Positions 13,484 through 19,182 of a stretch of 19,182 bases of DNA are shown here, piece after piece (position 1 is the stretch's first letter; each line of letters starts with the position of its first letter). The notes beneath the pieces were generated by a model that was given only the letters and a program-made list of their open reading frames with translations, made no database searches and was not told the DNA's origin. The DNA is from B73-G16 sp964448445 (GTDB lineage Bacteria; Desulfobacterota; B13-G15). Position numbers and translations under genes: made by a program. The stretch is from contig CAYVAU010000025.1 in NCBI GenBank assembly GCA_964448445.1, positions 1 through 19,182 of the forward strand, in the 5' to 3' direction.

Positions 13484-14117
13484 AAGGCCTGTGGATTTCC
13501 CGTCCAGGGACGGAATTAAGTTGGAGGGACTTCTTGAGGAAGGTGGAAAGAAGGGTTTTTTGATACTCCTTCATCCCCACCCCCTCTACGGAGGTGAGAT
13601 GAGGAATCATGTCCTCAAGGTTTTGAAAAAAGTAGCTTCCGAAGAGGGATATTCCACCTTAAGGTTCAACTTCAGGGGGGTTGGAAGGAGTGAGGGGAGT
13701 TATGGTGAGGGGATTAAAGAGCAGGATGATTTGAAAGGGGCCTTGGATTTTTTGACCTCTTTGGGGGCAAAAGGTCCTTTCATTGTGGCCGGGTATTCCT
13801 TCGGGAGCATGATTGCATCAAAGGTTGCCCCTGAGGACGATAGGATCGAAGGGGTTGTCCTCGTCTCCCCTCCCCTTTCCATGGACGATTTCTCATCCTT
13901 CCGGCAGTACAGGCGTCCCAAACTCATAATTGCAGGGGATAGGGATTTCGTGTGTCCTATAAAAGAGCTTGAGAGGTTTTATTCGGAACTGCCCGAGCCC
14001 AAAATGTTGAAGGTTATCGAGGGCTGTGATCATTTTTATTCCCGGGGCATGCATGTGGCTGTTTCAGGACCCTTAAGGGAGTTCCTTCAAAAATACTTCT
14101 CCCAGGATGCCCCTTGA
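13476..14117 (+). CDS. Alpha/beta hydrolase
   Basis: This 213-residue alpha/beta hydrolase belongs to the small cytosolic group with LLHPHPLYGGEMRNHVL near the N-terminus (oxyanion region) and LRFNFRGVGRSEGSYGEG. The nucleophile Ser108 lies in AGYSFGS, the acid is probably Asp155/157 in IAGDRDFVCP, and His186 is in GCDHFY, completing the triad. There is no signal peptide. The substrate is unknown; relatives are annotated as dienelactone hydrolase-like or general esterases. ATG 13476 overlaps the upstream gene by 8 bases, and the 3' end overlaps rsmE by 11 bases. Confidence 0.9.
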   Translation: MAERPVDFPSRDGIKLEGLLEEGGKKGFLILLHPHPLYGGEMRNHVLKVLKKVASEEGYSTLRFNFRGVGRSEGSYGEGIKEQDDLKGALDFLTSLGAKGPFIVAGYSFGSMIASKVAPEDDRIEGVVLVSPPLSMDDFSSFRQYRRPKLIIAGDRDFVCPIKELERFYSELPEPKMLKVIEGCDHFYSRGMHVAVSGPLREFLQKYFSQDAP

Positions 14118-14853
14118 GATCCCCGGCCCCAGGGTCATTCGGGTTCCCTTCCCCCTCGCCCTGAGAGAGGTCTTCACGATAGAAGGCCCTGCCTTTGAGG
14201 CCCTGCTTGTGCGGGAACCCAGGATTGGTGAGGCTATAACGGTGGTCGATTCCCAGGGCAAGGAGTTCAGGGTGCGGATCCTGGAGCTCTCCCCTGGAGA
14301 AGCCAAGGTTTTGGCCTTTGAGGAGCAGCCGCAGACCGAACCTCCTTTTGAGCTCTGGCTCCTTCAGGCCCTCCCGGACAAAGAACGCATGGAACTCGTA
14401 ATCCAGAAGGCCACCGAAATCGGGGTACATGTCATTTTGCCTTTCAAATCCGCCCGTTCCATAAGCCTCCAGGAGAGGGAATCGAGGCAGCCCAAGGCCC
14501 ATCGCTGGCCCAGGGTAGCCTTACGGGCGACCAAGCAGTGCCGAAGGGCTTACCTTCCCTATATCGCCCCCTTTTGCACCTTCCAGGACGCCCTTTCGGC
14601 TGTAAGGGATGTCTCCTTGAAGATAATGCTTTATGAAAGGTCAGAGGTTTCCCTATGCAAGCTTTTAGAGAACCTTGATTTCCCCCAAAGAGTAGCAATT
14701 ATGGTGGGCCCTGAAGGGGGATGGGATGAAGAAGAAGTTAAGGAAGCCCAAAGGGAGGGATTCCTCCTGGCGGGGCTTGGTGGCAGGATCCTGCGCACCG
14801 AGACAGCATCCCTTGTGGCCCTTTCCCTGCTCGTGTACCGGTGGGACGGATGA
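14107..14853 (+). CDS. rsmE: 16S rRNA (uracil1498-N3)-methyltransferase RsmE
   Basis: The 248-residue SPOUT methyltransferase makes m3U1498 in 16S rRNA. The N-terminal PUA-like domain spans about 1-75 (IGEAITVVDSQGKEFRVRIL). The knotted SAM-binding domain shows ALPDKERMELVIQKATEIGVHVILPF, the IMVGPEGGWDEEEV loop and LGGRILRTETASLVAL. All family motifs are present and the length is usual. The start overlaps the hydrolase gene; only a weak AGG precedes the ATG, so it is probably translated by coupling. It is the last gene of the plus-strand run; a tRNA gene on the other strand ends 5 bases after its stop. Confidence 0.95.
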   Translation: MPLEIPGPRVIRVPFPLALREVFTIEGPAFEALLVREPRIGEAITVVDSQGKEFRVRILELSPGEAKVLAFEEQPQTEPPFELWLLQALPDKERMELVIQKATEIGVHVILPFKSARSISLQERESRQPKAHRWPRVALRATKQCRRAYLPYIAPFCTFQDALSAVRDVSLKIMLYERSEVSLCKLLENLDFPQRVAIMVGPEGGWDEEEVKEAQREGFLLAGLGGRILRTETASLVALSLLVYRWDG

Positions 14854-14857
14854 AATT

Positions 14858-14933
14858 TGGTGGGCCGTGCAGGACTCGAACCTGCGACTCCCGGCTTAAA
14901 AGGCCGGTACTCTGCCGTCTGAGTTAACGGCCC
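14858..14933 (-). tRNA. tRNA-Lys (UUU)
   Basis: This 76-base tRNA has its 3' CCA encoded. The acceptor stem GGGCCGT/ACGGCCC pairs perfectly (7 bp). The anticodon arm CCGGC-CTTTTAA-GCCGG carries anticodon TTT, and the T arm GCAGG-TTCGAGT-CCTGC is standard. It is transcribed opposite to the flanking protein genes, and its 3' end points into rsmE. Confidence 0.96.
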
Positions 14934-14943
14934 TTCAGGCTAA

Positions 14944-14973
14944 AATCTAAACTACCCCTCTGGAGCTTGTCAA
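14944..14973 (-). promoter_or_regulatory. Promoter of the tRNA-Lys gene
   Basis: On the minus strand a perfect -35 TTGACA (14973-14968) is followed after 18 bases by TAGATT (14949-14944), or after 17 by TTAGAT. The tRNA 5' end lies 11 bases beyond, consistent with a short leader. Confidence 0.55.
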
Positions 14974-15003
14974 CAAAGGTGCTACGTTTTAAACTCACAG
15001 GAT

Positions 15004-15333
15004 GTGAAGGTCATCAAACGGGAGGAGGTTTGGATCCATACGCATTTTATCGTCGATGCCAGGGATATAGAACCCAAGGAGAAGCGGAGGATAAAGCTCG
15101 AGATGGAGGGCTTTTTGCGGGGTTTGGGGATAGTGTTCGGGATCCATTTCAAAGAAGGGGAGAGGCTGAGGGTGGTCCTTGAGTGCATCCCGGAACGCGA
15201 GAACATGTCCAGGATAGAGGAAAAACTGAAGGCACTCCTCGAACCCATAAGGCCCAAACCAAAGGTCAAGAAGATAAGGATAGAGGGGGAGGATGATGGA
15301 AGGGGTGAAGGAACTGGCCCGGGCCATAAGTGA
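15004..15333 (+). CDS. Hypothetical protein, 109 aa, overlapping the Sir2 gene
   Basis: I do not recognise this protein. It is charged and alpha/beta-like, with EEVWIHTHFIVDARDIEPKEKRRIKLEMEGFLRGLGIVFGIHF early on, then RLRVVLECIPERENMSRIEEKLKALLEPIRPK and a basic KPKVKKIRIEGEDD tail. There are no membrane segments or metal-binding clusters. The GTG start has only a weak AGGA immediately ahead of it, and no better start is visible. The last 41 bases overlap the sirtuin gene in another frame, and the sirtuin's ribosome site (GGGGGAGG) lies within it, so the two are probably coupled. Gene-like codon use and the coupling support it as real. Confidence 0.6.
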   Translation: MKVIKREEVWIHTHFIVDARDIEPKEKRRIKLEMEGFLRGLGIVFGIHFKEGERLRVVLECIPERENMSRIEEKLKALLEPIRPKPKVKKIRIEGEDDGRGEGTGPGHK

Positions 15334-16051
15334 GGCCCAGAGGATTGTGGTCTTCACAGGGGCGGGGGTGAGCACCGAGTCGGGTATCCCCGACTTCAGG
15401 TCACCAGGGGGGCTGTGGTCGAGGTATGACCCCAGCCAGTTCTACTTCCAGAGGTTTCTGAGTGACCAGGAGGCAAGGAAGACCTACTGGAAGATGTACA
15501 GGGAATTTTATGCCGTGCTTCATCGGGCCCAGCCCAATGAGGCCCATTATGCCTGCAAAAGGCTGCTGGACATGGGGAAACTGCTCGCTGTGGTAACCCA
15601 GAACGTTGATGGCCTCCATCAAAAGGCAGGGGTTCCCCAGGAGATGGTCCTTGAGCTGCACGGAAATGCCTGGATCGTGAGGTGCCTTTCCTGCCAAAGA
15701 AGCTACACAAGCCATCAAATCGAGCAATGGCTCAACAGCGGTGTGGAGGTTCCGCTGTGTGAAAGTTGTGGGGGATTGCTTAAGCCCGCAACGGTATCCT
15801 TTGGCCAGTCCCTTCCTCAGGATGTTCTGAGGAGGGCCGAAAGGCATGCCAGAGAATGCGACCTTATGATAACCGCTGGCTCTTCCCTGGTGGTTTACCC
15901 TGCGGCCATGATCCCCCTCATCGCCAAGGAGGCGGGAGCTAAGCTCGCCATAGTGAACCTGGATCCGACTTCCTATGATGACCGCGCCGATATCCTTGTA
16001 AGGGGAAGTGCGGGAAGGGTGCTGATGGAGGCTGTCGGTCAGGCCGCCTGA
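15293..16051 (+). CDS. cobB: NAD-dependent protein deacylase, Sir2/CobB family
   Basis: The 252-residue sirtuin removes acyl groups from lysine using NAD, releasing nicotinamide and O-acyl-ADP-ribose. Motifs in order: FTGAGVSTESGIPDFRS (residues 21-37, NAD binding), TQNVDGLH (102-109), catalytic His123 in ELHGN, four zinc cysteines (131, 134, 156, 159), then TAGSSLVVYPAA and IVNLD. All key residues are intact and the length is normal. ATG 15293 has GGGGGAGG directly upstream. Its stop codon abuts the convergent trkH stop with no spacer. The acyl specificity is not clear from sequence. Confidence 0.95.
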   Translation: MMEGVKELARAISEAQRIVVFTGAGVSTESGIPDFRSPGGLWSRYDPSQFYFQRFLSDQEARKTYWKMYREFYAVLHRAQPNEAHYACKRLLDMGKLLAVVTQNVDGLHQKAGVPQEMVLELHGNAWIVRCLSCQRSYTSHQIEQWLNSGVEVPLCESCGGLLKPATVSFGQSLPQDVLRRAERHARECDLMITAGSSLVVYPAAMIPLIAKEAGAKLAIVNLDPTSYDDRADILVRGSAGRVLMEAVGQAA

Positions 16052-17470
16052 TCACCTCTTCCAAAAGGAGGGATAAAAGAGGATCACGAGGGTGTAAATC
16101 TCGAGCCTTCCCGCGAGCATGCAGAACATCAGAATCCCTTTGGCGAGCTCCGGCAGGGACCCGTAATTCAAAACAGGACCCACCTTTCCCAAACCGGGTC
16201 CGACGTTTCCCAGACAGGCTGCAACGGCCGAGAGGGCCGTAACCATATCGAGGCCCAAGGCGCCCATGGCCATCGATGACAGGACGAAGATGCCCATATA
16301 GAGGGCGGCCATGGCCAAGATCCCGTGTACGACCTCCACTGAGAGTGCCCTTCTGCCCACCTTTACTGCGGTGACGGCCTTGGGCCAGAGCAGTTTCTTC
16401 AACTCCTGGGCAACGAACCTCCAAATTATGAGGACCCTGATGACCTTGATGCCTCCGGCGGTAGAACCTGAGCAACCCCCAAGGAACATCAGCGAAAAGA
16501 GCACAATTTGCGAAAGGGGCGGCCATGACCCGAAATCGGCCGTGGAATATCCCGTTGTGGTCAGGATGGATATGGCCTGAAAGGCCGCCTCCTCCACCCG
16601 AAAGATTCCTCCCCCCAGGTTCATCAGAAGGTCTGATGCAATCAGTCCAACCGATATGAGGATGAGGGAGAGATAGAGGCGGAATTCGGGATCCTTGAGA
16701 TGCGCCTGCCTCTCTTGGAGGAAACGCCAGTGTAGGGAGAAATTCGCACCGGCCAGGACCATGAAACCGGTGATGACGAGCCGATGATAGTGTCCAAAGG
16801 AACCTATCGAAGCAGTACGGGTGGAAAATCCCCCCGTGGACATGGTGGTGAAGGTGTGACAAAGGGCCTCATATGGGGTCATGTCTCCCAGGACCAAGAG
16901 CAGGGCTTCGGAGGCGGAAAGCACAAAGTAAAGGGTCCAGAGAAGTTTTGCGGTCTGAGCTATACGAGGTCTGAGCTTTTCGACAGTAGGACCCGGTACC
17001 TCCGCCTTGAAAAGCTGCATACCCCCAACCCCCAAAAAGGGCAGGATCGCAATCGAAAAGACGATGATGCCCATTCCTCCAAGCCACTGGGTCATGGCCC
17101 GCCAGAACAGGAGCCCCCTGGGCCACTGCTCGATCTGGGACAGCACGGTGGCCCCGGTGGTGGTGAACCCCGATATGGTTTCAAAGAGGCTGTCCAAAAG
17201 GCTTAAGCCCGAAAGGAAAAAAGGCAGGGATCCGAAAAAGGAAGCATCGATCCAGGCGAGGCTCACTATCAGGAAGGCGTCCCTCTGGCTGATCTCACCT
17301 CCGCGGCCACGACCAAACAGGTACATCCCCCCGCCCGTCAGCAGGGTCACAGCAGAGGGCAAAAGGAAGGCAACGGGGTCCTCGCGGTAAAGGAAGGCCA
17401 CAGAAGCGGGGATCAACAAAAGAGCCGAAAGCAAGAGGTTTAAACCGCCGAGGATCCCTAAGGCCCTCAC
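16052..17470 (-). CDS. trkH: Trk potassium-uptake membrane subunit TrkH
   Basis: The 472-residue integral membrane protein has the four MPM pore repeats of the Trk/Ktr/HKT superfamily. Selectivity-filter segments are seen in ISGFTTTGATV, TTMSTGGFSTR, ILTTTGYSTADF and ACLGNVGPGLG, each after a pore helix, and the C-terminal GRLEIYTL is typical. It has at least ten hydrophobic helices. It imports K+ at the inner membrane together with the cytosolic gating subunit encoded just upstream. The GTG 17470 start overlaps the trkA stop (GTGA), so subunits are made by coupled translation. Confidence 0.95.
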   Translation of the reverse strand: MRALGILGGLNLLLSALLLIPASVAFLYREDPVAFLLPSAVTLLTGGGMYLFGRGRGGEISQRDAFLIVSLAWIDASFFGSLPFFLSGLSLLDSLFETISGFTTTGATVLSQIEQWPRGLLFWRAMTQWLGGMGIIVFSIAILPFLGVGGMQLFKAEVPGPTVEKLRPRIAQTAKLLWTLYFVLSASEALLLVLGDMTPYEALCHTFTTMSTGGFSTRTASIGSFGHYHRLVITGFMVLAGANFSLHWRFLQERQAHLKDPEFRLYLSLILISVGLIASDLLMNLGGGIFRVEEAAFQAISILTTTGYSTADFGSWPPLSQIVLFSLMFLGGCSGSTAGGIKVIRVLIIWRFVAQELKKLLWPKAVTAVKVGRRALSVEVVHGILAMAALYMGIFVLSSMAMGALGLDMVTALSAVAACLGNVGPGLGKVGPVLNYGSLPELAKGILMFCMLAGRLEIYTLVILFYPSFWKR

Positions 17471-18828
17471 CAGTACTCCAGTTTCACCATCAGAAGTTTT
17501 TCGAGCTGCCGGAGGGAATAGGACGAGGTTACAAGGGTAACCTTATCCCCTGGCAGGATCTGGGTGTCACCCCGGGGAATTATAACCTGATCTCCCCTGA
17601 GGATCGCCCCTACAAGGACTCCACGGGGGAGGTCTAAGTCCCTTAGAGGACCCTTGACCAGATCGGAGGTTTCCATGGCCACAGTTTCTATCATTTCGGC
17701 CTGCTCTTCGGGAAGAACGGCCACATTTAAAACCTTGCCCTTCCTCACATATTGCAAGATCTTATTCACAGCCAAAAGGGAGGGACTGACGACAACATCT
17801 ACACCGGTTCTGTAAGCCATGGGAATGAGGGAAATTCTGTGAACTGCTGACACGACCCTCTTTGCCCCCATGGTTTTTGCCAGGAGGGCAAACAGGATGT
17901 TCTTCTCCTCATCTTCGGTAAGGGCAAGGAAGACATCCATGTCTCGGATATTTTGCTCCCTCATCAGCTCCTCGTAGGGTTCCACATCCCACTTGAGCAC
18001 TACACTTTTCCTCAATCTTGCGGCCAAAAATTCGCAGCGCTCGGGATCGGTCTCGACGATCTTCGGGCTAATACCCCGGGATTCCAGGGAATGGGCCAGG
18101 AGGTAACCCAGATTGCCCCCACCGAGGATCATCACCCGAGAAGGGAGTCCCATCTTCGTCCCTCCCAAAAGCGGAGAAAGGATCCTCAGCAGCAGTTCCC
18201 TCTCCCCGAGGAAATACACCAGATCCCCCTGAAGCAATTTGTCCCTGCCACGGGGTATGATCACGGACCCATCACGGTAGATGGCGGCAACGATTATCCC
18301 TTCCGGATACGCACTCCCCAACTCCTCCAGAGTCCTCCCCAAAAGGGGGCTTCCTTCCTCCACAAACATCCCCACTGCCAGTATCCTTCCCGAGGCGAAC
18401 TCGACCACATCCCTTGCCCCTGGAATCGGAAGGATCCGCAAGAGATGTTCCACGGTCTCACTGTCGGGATTTATGACGAGGTCTATATCCAGCTTCTCCA
18501 GGAGTTTGGAATCCAGATATTCCCTGTCCCTTAGACGGGCGATCTTCACCGGAACGATGGCTTGAGTGGCTGCCACAAGGCAACAGGTCATGTTGACCTC
18601 ATCGCTGTTGGTGACGGCGATGATCATGTCAGCCTTGTCGATCCCTGCCTCCTTCATGACCGAGAGATTGCTGCCGTTCCCCAGCAGGGTGTGCACATCA
18701 AGGGTTTCCGAAACCCTCCTTATGCGGTCCTCATCCCTGTCAACGACGACGATCTCCTTGCCCTCCAGGGAGAGCTTTTTGGCGACGTTATAACCCACCT
18801 CCCCTGCCCCGATGACTATGATGCTCAT
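17467..18828 (-). CDS. trkA: Trk potassium-uptake regulatory subunit TrkA
   Basis: The 453-residue cytosolic protein has two tandem RCK units. RCK-N 1 starts MSIIVIGAGEVGYNVAKKL, with VVDRDEDR and LLGNGSN following. RCK-C 1 comes at about 140-215 (GTLEELG-like RTLEELGSAYPEGIIVAAIYRDG). RCK-N 2 begins VMILGGGNLGYLLAHSL with IVETDPERC, and RCK-C 2 is at the end (GVLVGAILRGDQVIIPRGDTQILPGDKV). Two Rossmann glycine motifs indicate NAD(H)/nucleotide binding, which gates TrkH. ATG 18828 is preceded by AAGGGGTGAAGG. The 120-base leader ahead of it contains several small inverted repeats. Confidence 0.95.
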   Translation of the reverse strand: MSIIVIGAGEVGYNVAKKLSLEGKEIVVVDRDEDRIRRVSETLDVHTLLGNGSNLSVMKEAGIDKADMIIAVTNSDEVNMTCCLVAATQAIVPVKIARLRDREYLDSKLLEKLDIDLVINPDSETVEHLLRILPIPGARDVVEFASGRILAVGMFVEEGSPLLGRTLEELGSAYPEGIIVAAIYRDGSVIIPRGRDKLLQGDLVYFLGERELLLRILSPLLGGTKMGLPSRVMILGGGNLGYLLAHSLESRGISPKIVETDPERCEFLAARLRKSVVLKWDVEPYEELMREQNIRDMDVFLALTEDEEKNILFALLAKTMGAKRVVSAVHRISLIPMAYRTGVDVVVSPSLLAVNKILQYVRKGKVLNVAVLPEEQAEMIETVAMETSDLVKGPLRDLDLPRGVLVGAILRGDQVIIPRGDTQILPGDKVTLVTSSYSLRQLEKLLMVKLEYW

Positions 18829-18866
18829 CCTTCACCCCTTGGGGTCTTGATTGTGCGAGGGACCAA

Positions 18867-18931
18867 CTCGGAAAGGCCGAGGATCGAAAGATCCACCTTT
18901 GGATCCCGCCTCCTTCTGGCGTAAGTTTACG
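18867..18931 (-). promoter_or_regulatory. trkAH leader with alternative hairpins
   Basis: Three inverted-repeat elements lie 40-105 bases ahead of trkA: GATCCA-4-TGGATC (18890-18905) and GGATC-4-GATCC (18881-18894), which share bases and cannot form together; CTCGG-5-CCGAG (18867-18881); and the 12-base palindrome CGTAAGTTTACG (18920-18931). I see no match to the ydaO c-di-AMP riboswitch consensus and no clear promoter. Confidence 0.35.
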
Positions 18932-18948
18932 TTCCTTCACCGGGACCA

Positions 18949-19182
18949 TCAAGTTTTCCGGTCCCCCGGATAGAAATAGATCACATGATCTGCGTTGATT
19001 GCGATAAGGGAGGCGGGGTGAGATTGCGGATAGTCATCGCGGGGGACAAGGAGGCGATCTGCTCTTTGGCCTCCAGAGGGATGAAGGTGCCGAACTCTGG
19101 TGGCCACATCTGGGAGGCTCCGTCCAAAAATCGGAAGCCCCCACGCCTTTATATGCTCATAGACCTCCCTGGGAAGGGAATC
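18949..19182 (-). CDS. Partial unrecognised reading frame, C-terminal part
   Basis: A minus-strand frame is open for 77 codons from the window edge to TGA at 18951-18949. It reads like a protein C-terminus (EVYEHIKAWGLPIFGRSLPD near the edge, then SHPASLIAINADHVIYFYPG), but I recognise no family. Two rival frames overlap: a plus-strand frame from GTG 19018 with a GGGAGG ribosome site (begins VRLRIVIAGDKEAICSLASR), and another minus frame. Only one can be the true gene, and sequence beyond the window is needed to choose. I favour this one for its length and same-strand placement ahead of trkA. Confidence 0.3.
   Translation of the reverse strand, partial: DSLPREVYEHIKAWGLPIFGRSLPDVATRVRHLHPSGGQRADRLLVPRDDYPQSHPASLIAINADHVIYFYPGDRKT

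Noticed and set aside
15939..16862. 307-codon frame within trkH, same strand
   Set aside because: It is an out-of-frame shadow of trkH, rich in His, Gly and Pro, with no membrane segments or motifs.
18829..18948. ydaO-type c-di-AMP riboswitch ahead of trkA
   Set aside because: By eye I cannot find the conserved ydaO core motifs, and the gap is short for that class.
1..19182. CRISPR array, prophage or integron
   Set aside because: No regularly spaced direct repeats, phage structural genes or integrase with attachment sites were seen.

Overview
The window looks like a chromosomal segment of a Gram-negative bacterium, fairly GC-rich and probably thermophilic. The Gram-negative call rests on a heptose-bisphosphate phosphatase and an LpxL-like acyltransferase, both envelope/LPS functions. 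The thermophile guess is only inference: proteins rich in Glu, Lys and Arg, heavy use of AGG for Arg, and very tight gene packing. A Desulfobacterota- or Nitrospirota-like lineage would fit, but I cannot fix the taxon from sequence alone. Genes are packed with many GTGA/ATGA-type start-stop overlaps, so most blocks are probably translationally coupled operons.

Left edge (1-1475), accessory: an IS110-family transposase N-terminus (minus) that has lost the stretch expected to carry its catalytic Glu; a vapBC toxin-antitoxin pair (minus); and two diverged copies of a sequence of about 100 bp in opposite orientation, one just upstream of the IS110 gene and one just upstream of ppdK. The repeat keeps a hairpin with a G-rich loop in both copies. 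I interpret it as the non-coding end of the IS110 element, possibly its bridge-RNA region. The second copy has no transposase left and runs into the ppdK promoter.

Central carbon and NHEJ block (1517-7664, plus): ppdK (pyruvate phosphate dikinase), queH (queuosine biosynthesis) and a small DUF2905 membrane protein, followed by ku, a stand-alone LigD-type ATP-dependent DNA ligase, and an unusual MerR-HTH/TPR fusion protein whose start overlaps the ligase stop.

Middle (7713-10081, minus): a DUF167 protein, a YfcE-like phosphodiesterase, the decayed remains of a MalK/UgpC-type ABC ATPase, and a TPR-repeat protein. A 25-bp interrupted palindrome fills most of the 41-bp gap between the TPR gene and the divergent plus-strand operon.

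Plus-strand operon (10123-14853): LpxL-like acyltransferase, pyruvate-kinase-C-terminal-like protein, a small PD-(D/E)XK-like protein, ADP-ribosylglycohydrolase, a GmhB phosphatase fused to a Trm112/UPF0434 zinc domain, an alpha/beta hydrolase and rsmE. All are overlapping or abutting. A tRNA-Lys(UUU) gene follows on the opposite strand with its own promoter.

Right (15004-19182): an unknown 109-aa protein overlapping a Sir2 deacylase (plus); then trkH and trkA (minus, coupled), encoding a Trk potassium-uptake system, with a leader that can form mutually exclusive hairpins; and a partial reading frame running off the right edge. The most unusual items are the duplicated IS110-end RNA-like repeat, the GmhB-Trm112 fusion, the MerR-TPR protein coupled to Ku-ligase, and the PK_C / nuclease-like / ADP-ribosylglycohydrolase trio.
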